Assembly: GCA_002049455.2 (NCBI GenBank)
Contig: KV918767.1
Coordinates: forward strand, 304,256 to 368,255
Direction: 5' to 3'
Source: Porphyra umbilicalis
Taxonomy: Eukaryota > Rhodophyta > Bangiophyceae > Bangiales > Bangiaceae
DNA: 64,000 nucleotides
The notes beneath the pieces are model-generated. The model worked only from the letters and a program-made list of their open reading frames with translations, did not search any database and was not told the DNA's origin. Below are positions 11,603 to 22,316 of this stretch, piece by piece. A program made the position numbers and the translations under genes. The stretch's first letter is position 1. The number at the start of each line of letters is the position of its first letter.

Positions 11603-14600
11603 CGGCCGGCGTCCTCGGCCCGCTCCCCGCCTGGACCTTGCCCGGGCGCCTCGAGGCGCGCCGCACGCCGTGCGCGGGGCCCGGGCGGGGGGTTTTCACC
11701 GTGCGCCCGTCGCCGCCACCCGCCGCACACCAGCGGCGCGTCGCCCCGGCGACCGATGCCACCCCGCCGGCACTCAAACGGTGATGACAGCGAGGCTGGC
11801 GCTCTGGGCGCCTCCCTTGACTCACCCCCTCCCGCCGACGGCAGCGGACGGCCACACCCTATTTTTGGTCACCCACCGGGACGCTCCCCGCTGCCACTTT
11901 GACCTTCTCAGCCCCGTGCCCGTCAATGACGCGGACCTCTCCACTCCTTCCGAGTAAAGGTGCAAGTTTACGTTGATCCTTTTCTGGTCTGTAGCTGGTG
12001 AGGTACGCAATCAGCAGACCGCCATGGTGGTACTCGCGCAGCTGAGTCCAGCATGGTCAGCCTGTCGTCGCTGCTATGTTTCCGTCAGGCAAGTCTCAGA
12101 GTAGCTCTCCTGATGGCGCTGTATGCCGCACGTGGCGCGCGCCGCTCTCGTCACACGCTGGGCGTGAACAGATGGTCGCGTTGGCTGGATGTGTAGCTTC
12201 GCGACAAGAGCGCTCGACGTTCATCGAGCCTGCCAAAAACGGACACGGCTCTTGGCGGGCAGTTGTCGATCCTTCGCTTGCCGTCCATGGAATCGCCCGT
12301 CTGGCTACCTGCTCGACGCTCGCCGGGCCGCACCTCGCTGGGAGCATAAGCACACCACCCTCTTGGAGCGTCTGGGGTTCGCTGATGCGGTCGCCTCGTT
12401 TCTCACGCGTCGCGCTCGCAGCTACCCCTTCCATGTCGCGCGTCTGCAGATCGCGATCTGCAGCTACCCGATCGGGTCACTGACCCCGTCGCTGCGCAGC
12501 ACTCGTCGTTTTAGTCCTCCCTCGCGGCCATGCCACCCGCCACTGGAGCGCCGGCCGCGATGGACCAAACCCACCGCATTGACGACACCCCGCCTCCCGT
12601 CGGGCTGCCGACCTCGGCCATCCCCGTCAACCGCCGCCACCTCCGTCGCAGCAGTGATTATGGCAGTGGGGGTCGTCAACGTTGCCACGGTCGCGGCCGC
12701 GGCCGTCGTCAACGCCGCGCTTGACACCGCCCGCCACGAGCCCCATGTCCGACGCCCCGTTGTGGGTGACGGCAACCGCGTCGGCAGCGACCACCGTCCA
12801 CGACCCGTGGTTGCCGCGGCTGCAGGGGCGTGCAGCACCCCTCGTTGGATCCCCCTACGTTGGCGGCTGGGGTTACCGCCTCCCAAGGCCGAGTGGCTCA
12901 CTGGTGGCCGCGGCCTGGTTTTCGCGTGTGGCGGCGTGGGGCGGCGCACACGGGCCGGCGGTCGGCGCAGCACGCCATCGTGGGGGTGTTGGGACGACGT
13001 GTCGTCGTTTGGGATGTCGCCCCGTCCGAGGCGTCATCCCCACGCAGGCGCACCCGACCGCGCGCGTCGGTACGTCCCCGACGGCTGCGGCATGGATGCG
13101 GGCGACGAGCAGGGGGGCGACGGCCAACGCGCACGGGAGTCAGAGGGGGGGGGAGACGTGTCCGCTGCCCGCGATTCGGGGCGTCGAAGGTGGAAGGGAG
13201 GGACGGCAGGTGCGGTCCCGCAGGCGCAGACGCGGGTGCTGTTGTGTGCCTTGTTGTCGTCACTCTGGCGTTGCCACACGGGCAACTGCCATCCACCGGC
13301 GGCGGCCCGCGACGGTGCTCGCCCCGCCCGTGCGGCGGTCGCGTCGCCCCCGCCGCTGCGCCCGCGGGGCTCGGCCAGACGGCCGCCGAGGCGGTCGGCG
13401 GCGGGGAGCCCAGCGTCGGGGGCGCGCCCGCGCCCCCGCGCCCGCGCCACGCACCGGGACGGTGGTGGCCCCGTCGGCGGCGCGTCCCCCGCCGCGGCAG
13501 GGGGGCCCCCCCGGCCGCCTGCCCCGCGCGCCCGACGTCCCCCCTCCTTGACAGTTTCGGGAGGGTCGCCTGTCGCGAGATCCGGCCCGTCGGTGGGTCC
13601 GCCACCCCCTGCCCCCCCCCGCGCAGCGCCCACGCGGCGGCCCGTGGCACCGCCCCGTGAGCCGCCCCGTTGCCCGGCGCCGCCCACACTGTATGCCCGC
13701 CACACGCGCACGCGCGGCGGCGGGCCACACACACGCTCCGCCGCAGGCGGCACGGTCGGGGCGGCTCGGCGGCGCGTCGCGGCGCCGTCACCCCGCTGCG
13801 ACGCCGCCAACGGTCGGCCCAGCTCGCCGCGCGGCCGGCGGCCCCTCGCCGCGACCCGGACCGCCCGCCCGCCCGACGCTGCCGCCGCTCGGCACCGCGC
13901 CGATCAGCGACCACGAGCCTCTGCCGGGGGCCCGCTTTCCCGTCCGCCCGCCGACGACGCGCCCCCCACAGCTAGCTAGACCCCCCGCTTTGGTCTCTTT
14001 TTTGTTTTTTTGGTGCGCCCCCGAGGGACCCCGCCGGTGTGTGCCCCCGCGTGTGTCGCGCGCCGACCGCCGCGCGCCGCGCGCCGGCGCGTCGCGACCA
14101 CCGCCGGCCGCCGCTGCCGCGGGTCGGCGGCGGCAACGCCGCGGCACCCCCCCCCCCCCCCCCCCCCCCCGCTCCCCCGTCTCCGCCTGCCCCCGTCGGT
14201 CCACGGTGCGTGGCGCCGGCAGACATCTTTGGGTTGCCAAGCGGCCCCCGGGCCGGGGTCCGCCGCCGCCGGCGCCCATCCCCCGCCGTCCGGGTGTCGG
14301 CCACGCCGTGCGGTGCTTACGTTGCGGCCGGCCCGCGTGGCGGCCGCGGGGCCCGTGGCACCTCGACCGCGCCCCGGTGCGTGCGGGTGGGTGGGAGCGA
14401 CGCGTCACGCGCGTGACGCGGCACGCGGAGCGCCGCCGGGCCGCCCGCCGAGCGCCGCCGGGCCGGCCGTGGGGTGCTGAGAGGGGGAGCCCACCGGGGG
14501 GGGGGGGGGGGTGGTGAGGGAGGTGGGGCTTCCCCCTCGATTACGCCACCGCCGTGCGGTGCCGCGGGTCTGGGCGTTGGCGCCGTGCGTCAGTCCCGCA

Positions 14601-14756
14601 CCGCCGCGCGACGGACACGCACGTGCGTGCCGCGCCACACACTTGCCCCGCTGGCCGGCTCCCTCCTCCCGCCCGTTCCCCGATTCTTCCTTCTGCCTTC
14701 CCCCCCACCCCCCCCCACCCCGCCCCCCGCCCCGCCCGTCCCCGCCGTTGGACATC
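11603..14756. other. GC desert, no gene seen
   Basis: This 3.1 kb begins at the transposon end. Up to about 12500 the composition is moderate, with no homology I recognise. From 12700 onward it is CG-rich low-complexity DNA. Landmarks are a T-rich patch at 13992-14012, a run of about 25 C broken only once at 14147-14170, and a G run at 14491-14511. Open frames of up to about 600 codons here are compositional and read as Arg/Pro/Ala strings. Confidence 0.6.
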
Positions 14757-15923
14757 ATGGTGTCCCGCCTGTCGTCCCGCCTGGCGCCCTTTCGGCGACG
14801 TCCAAGCAGCGTGCGGCCGCCATCGTCCACGGCCTCCTCGTCGGGCGTGCCCCCTGCCGGCGCCGCCCGTGGTAGCGCCATGGCGGCGGGCGGGAGCGGC
14901 GTCGGGCACGGGCACGGGCAGCGGCCGCAGTCCCCCCCCCCCCCCGCGACCTTCCCCCCGGCCCCTGTCTTGCCGATCGCGGCGCCCTCCTCCCTCCCCC
15001 GCTACGCGTCGTCGGCGCTCGACACGGACCGCCTGCGTACGCCTGTGCTCGTCTATGCGCCCTATGGGCGGGGCGACCGCCTCGCCGACACTGTGTCGCT
15101 CGCCGGCAATGCCGGCCGTCGGTACCTGCGGGAGCTCCACACCATGACGGGGGCGATCCAGGCCGGCACCTTCCTCCTCGAGGAGGACCACATGCAGCGC
15201 CTCTACGCCCTGTACGAGACGCTGCGCTCGTACGCGGCCTTTTACGAAGACGCGGTCGTGCGGGTGTGGGCGCGCTGGTCGACCGCCGACGGGGGGGGCA
15301 TGCGGTCCGCCCTCGAGGCTGTCGGCGCCGCGCTCGGCGTCACCGACGCCGCGTGGGCAGCTCTGTCGGGCTCGGCCGACGCGGCCGCGCACGTTGGTGA
15401 CGTCCTCCGCGGCTGCCACGGCGTGTCGGCCGCCGCGGCGGTGGCGTTTGGGCGCGCCGAAGCGGCCATTGCGCCGGTGCTCGCCGCGGCTGCGGCGGGG
15501 GCGCCCAACGAGAAGGAGAAGCGGCGGCTCGTGCGGGGGGTGGAGGGCGCCCTCGTGGCGGCGGCCGAGGCGGCGTTTCCCGGGCGGGGCCTCCTAGTGC
15601 TCGCCCACTGGCTGCCGACCGAGGCGTACGTGGCCAAGTTTGTCGGCCGCTACCTGCCGTCGGGGGTGAGCGGCGCCTCCTCCCCCTCCCACCGCAAGCG
15701 GCTGTCCAAGGAGGAGGCGGCCGCGCGGTCACGGGCGGCCGACGCGGCGCGGCGGTCGTTTGCGGCGGGGCGGTCGGCGTTTGAGGAGGCGAGCCGCGGG
15801 GCGCTGGCGTTTTTTGAGCGCCACCAGGGCAGCCAAACGGCGCTGCCTGGGGGGGTGGGGGGGGCCGCTGTCGCGGGGCCCCAGCGCCTGGCCTTGTTAC
15901 CGGCGCCGGTTGGGCCAGTGTGA
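14757..15923 (+). CDS. Hypothetical Ala-rich helical protein
   Basis: I do not recognise the family. The ATG at 14757 (MVSRLSSRLAPFRRR) is the first Met after a run without good start context and gives 388 residues. Residues 1-80 are a Ser/Pro/Gly-rich, basic leader that could be a targeting peptide. From about residue 82 (LDTDRLRTPVLVYAPYGRGD) the sequence looks globular and mostly helical, with YLRELHTMTGAIQAGTFLL and LYALYETLRSYAAFYEDAV, an Ala-rich middle, then a charged helix SKEEAAARSRAADAARRSF near residue 320. The spacing of hydrophobics would suit an all-helical bundle. There is no transmembrane segment. Real amino-acid diversity and a matching downstream convergent gene support it as genuine. 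Confidence 0.6.
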   Translation: MVSRLSSRLAPFRRRPSSVRPPSSTASSSGVPPAGAARGSAMAAGGSGVGHGHGQRPQSPPPPATFPPAPVLPIAAPSSLPRYASSALDTDRLRTPVLVYAPYGRGDRLADTVSLAGNAGRRYLRELHTMTGAIQAGTFLLEEDHMQRLYALYETLRSYAAFYEDAVVRVWARWSTADGGGMRSALEAVGAALGVTDAAWAALSGSADAAAHVGDVLRGCHGVSAAAAVAFGRAEAAIAPVLAAAAAGAPNEKEKRRLVRGVEGALVAAAEAAFPGRGLLVLAHWLPTEAYVAKFVGRYLPSGVSGASSPSHRKRLSKEEAAARSRAADAARRSFAAGRSAFEEASRGALAFFERHQGSQTALPGGVGGAAVAGPQRLALLPAPVGPV

Positions 15924-16328
15924 CGGCGCGGGGGGGGAGGGGGTGAGGGGCCCACCGCCCGACGAGGTTTGTGTACATAGGGAGCGGTGGGGTGCGGGTA
16001 GGCGACGGCGGCGGGCGGTGATTGTGGTAAGGCGGTGATGTGGTGGTCGTTCGGTGAGTTTTGGTAGCGGAGCGCTCCCTTTTTTTTTTCTCGACATCTT
16101 GTGTATGTGGCGCGCTTCCGTCGCCAGCGTTTTCCCATCCTGGCGTCGCCGACAGCGGCCCTGCGCGGGACACTGGCTTGGACGGTGCCCCCGGTTCTTA
16201 TTGAGCGTGGCCTGCGTAGGTGTGTGCTTTTCCCGTGTACCGCACGCACTCTCATGGTCATACTTGGTCGGCCCGGCGCGGACCCTCCCGCCCAGACGCC
16301 GGCCAGCCCCCCCCCCCCCCCCCCCACC
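15924..16328. other. Convergent 3' spacer
   Basis: This spacer separates the stops of two convergent genes. It holds a T tract (16079-16090) and a C run of about 15 just after 16310. No gene is seen. Polyadenylation signals are not evident as AATAAA. Confidence 0.5.
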
Positions 16329-18716
16329 TCACGCCGCGAGCGCGTCAGCCCACGCTTGCGCAGCCGCGTCGCTCCCCCCGCACAGCGCCACCCCCCGGCG
16401 CAGCGTCTCCCGCGCCAGCCGCACCGCGTCCACCTCCAACGCCTGCTCCCGCAAGCACATGCGCATGTGGGGCAGCTCCGCGTGCGGCCCGTGATTCAAC
16501 CCGCCGACGACGCGGCGGCGGCCCGGCGCCGCCGCCCCCGTCGCCGCCGCGTCGGCGGCACGCCGCGCAAAGGCGGCGACGAGCGCCGCCGCCGCCGGCG
16601 CGCCCGCACTCGACGGCGGGTGAAAGTGGGCGAGGCACGCCGCGTGGGCGGGGGCGTCGGGCTTGGCGGCCACCTGGAAGAGCTGCACCCCGTACGCGTC
16701 GGCTTGGCGCGGGAAAATGTCCGCGTCGTAGTAGGCGGGCATGACCTCCGCGAGCACCGCGCCGCGGCGCAACCACACCGCGTTGGTCACCTCCGCGCCG
16801 TGGAGGGAGATGACCATGTGGGCGGCTTGCATCGCCGCCACCTGCGCCGCGACGGGGAGGTCCGTAAAGGTGACGACGCGGGGGGTGACCGTGAGGGAGG
16901 ACACGCCGGGGGGGAGGGCCGCCGACGCGGCGACCGCCTCGAGGCGCCGCCCGAGGTCGACCGCGTTCTTAATGTGCCGCCGGTTGAGGGCGGCGGGGCC
17001 CGCCGGCGGCGGCCGGTTGACAATCGTCACGTTGAGGGTGCACGCCCCCGGCTGTGGGGGAAAGGCGCGCGCGAGCCCATTCCCGCTAAACAGCACGTGC
17101 TCCTGGTGCGCCGCCACGGACAGGCGGTCCCCCCCATACCGCATGCGCGGGACGGTGAGGGAGCGGAAGCAGGCGGTGCCGTCGCCGCTCGCCCCAAACG
17201 CGTCCGTGACGTAGAGGCCCTCGGGGCCGCGGCCGCCGCCCCCATTCTTCTTGGGCGGCAGCATGGCGAGGACGGACTTGACCCAGGACGTCCCCGCCTC
17301 GGCCCGCAGGCGCTCGGGCAGCAGCACCGCCGGCGCGAGGAGGTGCGCCGGCGGCGCCTTGCCGTCACACGGCCCCTCGCCGAGGCACGTGACTTGCAGC
17401 TTGGACCGGTTGGTCGCGAGCAACACGCCGTACGCTTCGGCGGCGGGAAGAAAGTCCGACCAAAAGTGCGGCATGTGGTACCGCGGCACGACGGCGCCGA
17501 CGAGGTCCACGTCGAAAAAGGGGGGGCCCCCGTCGCCCCCCGCCGCCGCCCCCGCCCCCACGCTCGTCCGCATCGGCAGCGCGCACTCGGCGCGGAGGGC
17601 GGGGAGGTCGGCGGCCAGGGCCGGCGGCAGCGTCAACGCGCCGCGGCCGTCGAGGCACGCGTCGGGGAGGCGGCACGCGAGGGCGGGCGCCCCGTCTTTG
17701 CCCCGCCGGTAAATGTGGGCCACGCCGAGGGGCGGCCGCCGCGCGGCGCCGGGGGGGAGGGGGGGGGACCCTCGCGCCCGGTCGCGGGGTGGAGCAGCGT
17801 CCGGAGGCGGGACCGGAGGGAATCGCGGGGTGGGGTGGCGGGGGGGGGGGGGGAGGGGGGGCCACCCCCGCCCTTGCGCGCTGCGCCGCCGCCTCGGCGG
17901 CGGCGAGGATGCCGTCCCCGTCGGCGCCCTCGTCCTCGTCGGCATCGGCCACCGGTGCGAGCGCCACCACGTCCGTGGCAGCGTCCCCCGCCACGTCAGC
18001 GTCGGGCGCCAGCACCGCACCCGCCGCGGCGCCCGGTTCCCTCCCGTCGGCGCTCGCGGCGGCCGCCGCGGCGTCGGCACCCCCCCCCCCTTCCCTGCCC
18101 GTCGCACCCACCCCATCGTCGTCGGGCGTCGACGCGCGCGCCGCGGTCGTCAACGGGTCGGCCACCTCCCGCCCCTCCACGCCCTCACCGGCCGGGGCGG
18201 CGGGCCCACCCCCCAGCGGCAGCGTCCCGTCGGGCGCGCCCTCCCCCCCCCCCCCCCCCCCGCGCCCTGCGTCCAACTGCATGCCGAGGCTCGCGAGCGC
18301 GCCCTCCCGCCACGCCGCCCCCGCGTCGGCCGCCGCCCCCGCCCCCGACCGCCGCCCGACCGCCGACAGCAGCAGCGTCGCCGCCACATTTGCAAGCACA
18401 CACACGCAGAGGAGGGCGCCGAGCCACCCGAAACAGTGTTTGGTGTCGGCGAGCACCGACGCGTCGGCGGTGGCGCCGCCCCCACCCCCACCGCCGCCCT
18501 TGGGGTGGGGGGGGGGGAGGCGGGCGCGCCCCCGCCGGGCTTGGCGTCCTTGCGGTACGCGTAGAGGGGCGGGCGCGTCGCGACGGCGGTGCGGCCGGCG
18601 CCGCCGCCGCCGCCGCCGGGGGGGGGTCCCCGCCGGTAGCGGCGGCGGGACGACGGCGCCTCAGATGCGGCCGCCGCCGGGGGGGGGCCGACACGGGAGA
18701 GGAGGGAGCGGAGCAT
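16329..18716 (-). CDS. GT61-family glycosyltransferase, type II membrane protein
   Basis: This is probably a Golgi or ER glycosyltransferase of family GT61 (DUF563; EOGT, xylosyl- and arabinosyltransferase kin). The ATG at 18716 opens MLRSLLSRVGPPP. A membrane anchor (WLGALLCVCVLANVAATLLL) lies near 18420, followed by a long Ala/Asp/Pro stem. The catalytic part includes PRYHMPHFWSDFLPAAEAYG, the family hallmark HGAEVTNAVWLRRGAVLAEV and then YYDADIFPRQADAYGV, ending at 16329. The open frame changes twice. One change is at an 11-G run (18507-18517). The other is at one of the G runs at 17752-17768 or 17840-17861. I read both as homopolymer length errors. The acceptor substrate cannot be told. 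An EOGT-like or plant-like role is equally possible. Confidence 0.82.
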
Positions 18717-20947
18717 CGTGGGGCGGCGCGGGGGGAGGGAGCACGGCGGGGGGGGGGGGGGGGGGGGCACGCACGCCGCCACTCCCGGTCGGGTGGGCGT
18801 CGAGGGTGCCCCAAGGTCGGCGTCGCGGCTGCGCACCGGGGGTTGGCAAAAGGGGGTGGCGACCGCGCGCGCGGGGGGCGACGCGGCGGACCGGGACTGG
18901 GAGCGCGGCGCACCCGACGGGGGTGGTAGATGGCCACCCCACACAGCGTCGGCGGCGGCGCGGGGGCACGGCGCCCGCCCGTGGGGCGTGGCGGCGACGC
19001 GGCGGCGCGCAGCCCGCGCGGCGGCGGCCGTCAAGGACCGCCCGACGGCGACCGCGGTCGCCCCGGCCGGCGGCGGCAGTCGAGGTACCGGTACCCCGCG
19101 CGGCGGCCGCCGCCGCCGCCGCCGCCCGTGGCCACACCCGCCCCCACCCCGCAGCCACACGCGCAGCGTGCGGGCGCCCCCCGCGTCGGCCGCGCAATGC
19201 ACACGCCCGCGCTGCCCGCGGTGCGGGTGCGGCCGGGGGCGGCGGGGGCGGCGGCCGACGCCCCAACGGGGCGGCGGCCGCCAACCCCGCCCCCCCCCCG
19301 CCCCCCCCCCCACCGCCCGCCCGCCCGGCGGCCGCACGCAGCCCGCCGCCGCCGCCGCCGCCCCGGCGTGGCGGGCGACGCGGCGCCCGCGGGGGCGGCT
19401 GTCGGCGCCAGCCGGCGGCCGCGCCCCCGGCCGCCCCCCGCTGCCGCCGCCGCCGAGGTGTCGGCTGCCGTCTCGGCACGGGCGGGTCGGCGGGGTGGCC
19501 ACCTCCATAAAAAAAAAGAAAAAAAAAAAAGAAAACGGGTGGAGGGGGTACAAATCCCCCCCGCGCATCCCCGCGGGCGGGCGGGCGGGCGGGCGGGCGG
19601 GCGGGGGGGGGGGGGGGTTCGGCGACGGCCCGGGCGGCGGCGGGGGTGCCGCCGCGCCAGAGGCACGCGCCGGCGGGATTGCGGGGCGGGGACGCGGCGG
19701 GCGGGGGGTGCCGCCAAATGATTTCAGGGAGGGGGGGGGGCGCGGCCGCGCCGCCGCCGCGACCGCCGTCGGCGGCGGGACTGTCGGCCGCCCGGCTGCC
19801 CGCGGCCACTGTTGACGCGCGGCGCCCGACGGCGGCTGCCGGGCGTGTCGCCGCCCCCGTGGCGGGCGGCGGCGGGTGTGGCGGGTGGACCGTCGGCGGG
19901 GCCCGCCGGCGCGGCCACCGCCCCCGCCCCTGCGGGCGGTGGTCCCCCGCTGACGGGCGCGCCCGCCGCCCCCGCCGACGCCGGCCGTGGCCCTCCCCAC
20001 CGACGGGCGGCGCCGCCGACGCCGCGTCGGCGGCCGACGCGGCGCGACGCGCCGCCGCCTGCCCCCGGTCGCTTTCCCCCCCCGTGGCGGGAATGCCAGC
20101 CGGCCGGGGCGGCGGCCGCCCCGCCACGGGGGTGGTGCGCCCGCCCCCCCGCCCGCCCGCCCGCCCGCCCGCCCGCCCCCCCGCCCGCCGCCGACGCGGT
20201 GGTGGCGGCGGCGGCGGCGGCGCCCCCCCCCTGCGGTGCGGCCAAACCCCCCCGCGCGGCGGCGGGGGGGTGGGCGCCCGCCGCCGAGCGGCGGCGGCCG
20301 CGGCCGCGACGCGGCGGCCGACCCACCCCCGCCGCCCGCCGCTGCCAGACCGACGCGGAGGGGGGGGGTCGTGCCCCGCCGCCGCGGCGGCGGCGGCCCC
20401 CCCGCGGCGCACGCGCCCCCGACGTGGTGCGGCGGCGCCGTGGCGTCGTCCCGCCGCGCGAGGCCCGCGGGTGCGACGCCGCCCCCGTGCCCGCCGTACC
20501 GCCAACGTCACGGGCCGTCGGCGCATGCGCGCGCGTTGTGAGCGCGGCCCGCCTGCCCCGTGGCGCGTCGGTAGCAGGCCCCACCGAGAGAGGTGTGTAT
20601 CAGTTTTCGCCACGAGGACGGTGTTTGGCTCTCGTCCAGCCACCGAGTATTGGCTGACAGTGAGAAGGATCTACGAGGTCCGAGTATGAGTATCGCCTAA
20701 TTATGCCGCGGCTGAGGACATTTGGCACCCATCATACTTAATTTCGAGCGGTCTGTCTGCTTCTGCATGACGACGACGCAGGAGGCGGAAGAAGACGCGC
20801 AGTCGTCAGGCCGCCGTCCGTTCGCAAGAGGTGTGGTGGCTGTTGGTCCAAGGGCGGTGACAGCGGCCTGCCCGTGGACCCCCCGACCACCCCCGCACGT
20901 TGCACTGTTCGTAAACGTCAAGCTGGCGCGCACCACCCGGCGTCCCG
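18717..20947. other. GC desert between divergent genes
   Basis: This 2.2 kb lies between the starts of the GT61 gene and calcineurin B and would have to hold both promoters. It is almost pure G/C with CGG/CCG runs, except for an A-rich island at 19508-19535. There is a (CGGG)n tract at about 19573-19604 followed by a G run, and a (CCCG)n tract at about 20143-20180. From 20560 the composition becomes normal. No gene is seen. The long open frames here are compositional. Confidence 0.6.
19573..20180. repeat. Complementary (CGGG)n and (CCCG)n tracts
   Basis: About eight CGGG units at 19573-19604 run into a 14-G tract. About nine CCCG units lie near 20143-20180. The two are reverse complements 550 bp apart, so they could pair as a cruciform. 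Each alone meets the pattern of four or more G-triplets with one-base loops that favours G-quadruplexes. Confidence 0.7.
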
Positions 20948-21939
20948 ATGGTGAGTACGCCTGGATACGCCTGGTAGTCGTCTCGGTTTGGCCGAACACC
21001 GCGCTGCGGCTGGCAAAGAACTGCTGCCTGTGGCCAATTTGATGCAGGCTGTTTGTTGCTATGCATGCTGCTGTTGTGGCCATACTGAGCGCTGACGCCT
21101 TTTCCGCCATGGCCTGTTTCCCACTGTTGTCATGCGCGTCGGTTGTTTTTTGACGCTGTCTGCCCGCTTGTTGCTGACGGCTTCTTTTTCCCCCATCCCC
21201 TGCCCCCCTTTCTCGCGTGTAGGGCGCCAACACATCCGCGCTCCTCGCGGATGAGATTGAGGACATATCCCGAGACTGTAACCTGACGCCCGCCGAAGTC
21301 CGCCGCCTGTACAAGCGCTTCCAGCAGCTCGACCGCAACCGGTCGGGTAACCTCCAAGCAGAAGAGCTGCGGATGATCCCCGAGCTCGCCATGAACCCGC
21401 TCATGCCCCGCATCATTGCGCTGTGCGACAATGCCAACTTTAGCCAGTTTGTGCGCACGATTGCGGTGTTTGGGCCCAACAGCACCAAGCAGGCCAAGAC
21501 GGACTTTGCCTTTCGGGTGTACGACGTGGACGGGGACGGTTTCATCTCGGCCGCCGACCTGACGCAGGTGCTCCACATGATGGTGGGGGAGGACAACTTG
21601 GACGAGGCGACGACGACGCGAATTGTACAAAAGGTCATTGACGATGCGGATACGGATGGGGATGACCGCATCAGCCGAGACGAGTTCACCTTGGTACGTT
21701 GGCTTTCCTGTTTTTGTCCAGGGCACCGGCCGCTGCTCGAGGAGGAGCTGCGCGCCCGCGCTCGAGCTCTGGTGGACGGTTTCGCTGAGCACCGCACCTT
21801 TCTCCAATACGCGAATCGTGGTGTCGACCACTCACACCGTCGTGTTCCTCTGAAGACCTTTGCTTTGCCTCTGTGCTGTCGGTAAACGCAGGCGCTTGAC
21901 CTTGTAGATATTGCAGCCAGAATGACCGTGGCGTTGTGA
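20948..21939 (+). CDS. CNB1: Calcineurin B regulatory subunit (CNB-like EF-hand protein)
   Basis: This is the regulatory, calcium-sensing subunit of the calcineurin phosphatase. Three exons give 173 residues, close to the usual 170. Exon 1 is only the ATG (20948-20950) before donor GTGAGT. Exon 2 is 21223-21693 and exon 3 is 21892-21939. Introns are 272 and 198 bp, both phase 0. Splicing yields MGANTS, an N-myristoylation consensus that matches the MGNEAS start of animal CNB. EF-hand loops are DRNRSGNLQAEE, DVDGDGFISAAD and DADTDGDDRISRDE. The expected second loop is shortened to CDNANFSQF and should not bind calcium. The C-end ALDLVDIAARMTVAL aligns with the CNB tail. A CBL or CHP relative is possible, but the MMVG motif favours CNB. 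Confidence 0.85.
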
Positions 21940-22316
21940 CGGGGCCCTGGGAGCCGGGCATGGTTCAATCTGGTTTTTTCTACAATCTGTTGTATTTTTT
22001 CTTCTTTCCCTTCTCGAACCTGGCCGCGCATTGACGAGCTGCTTTCGAGCTAGACCTATAACAGCTAGCACTTCTTTTGGTAGCATGGTGTGTGCGCTCC
22101 TCCAGGAGTGGTGGGTTCAAACACACGCCGTTTCCGAGTTGGCTCCTTGTCCCGAGTGCTTCAGTGTTGGACATCAGGACAGGGTGCGCAGCACTTTCTT
22201 GGTCTTCACGATAGGCGTACAGGCGCACTACAGGAACGCACTGATTGACACCGATACCTACGAAGCACCCAGCGCTGTGCATGTGCTTTACAGACGACAC
22301 GGCCGGCGGTTGGCGC
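21940..22316. other. Convergent 3' spacer
   Basis: This spacer lies between the stops of calcineurin B and CCT7. It is moderately AT-rich, with a T-rich patch at 21973-22013. No gene is seen. Confidence 0.5.

Noticed and set aside
12189-13979. Open frame of about 596 codons on the plus strand
   Set aside because: Arg/Pro/Ala/Gly strings with overlapping equally long frames on both strands. Explained by lack of A and T for stop codons.
16101-18929. Open frame of about 940 codons opposite the GT61 gene
   Set aside because: It is antisense to a gene with clear family motifs and has no recognisable text of its own.
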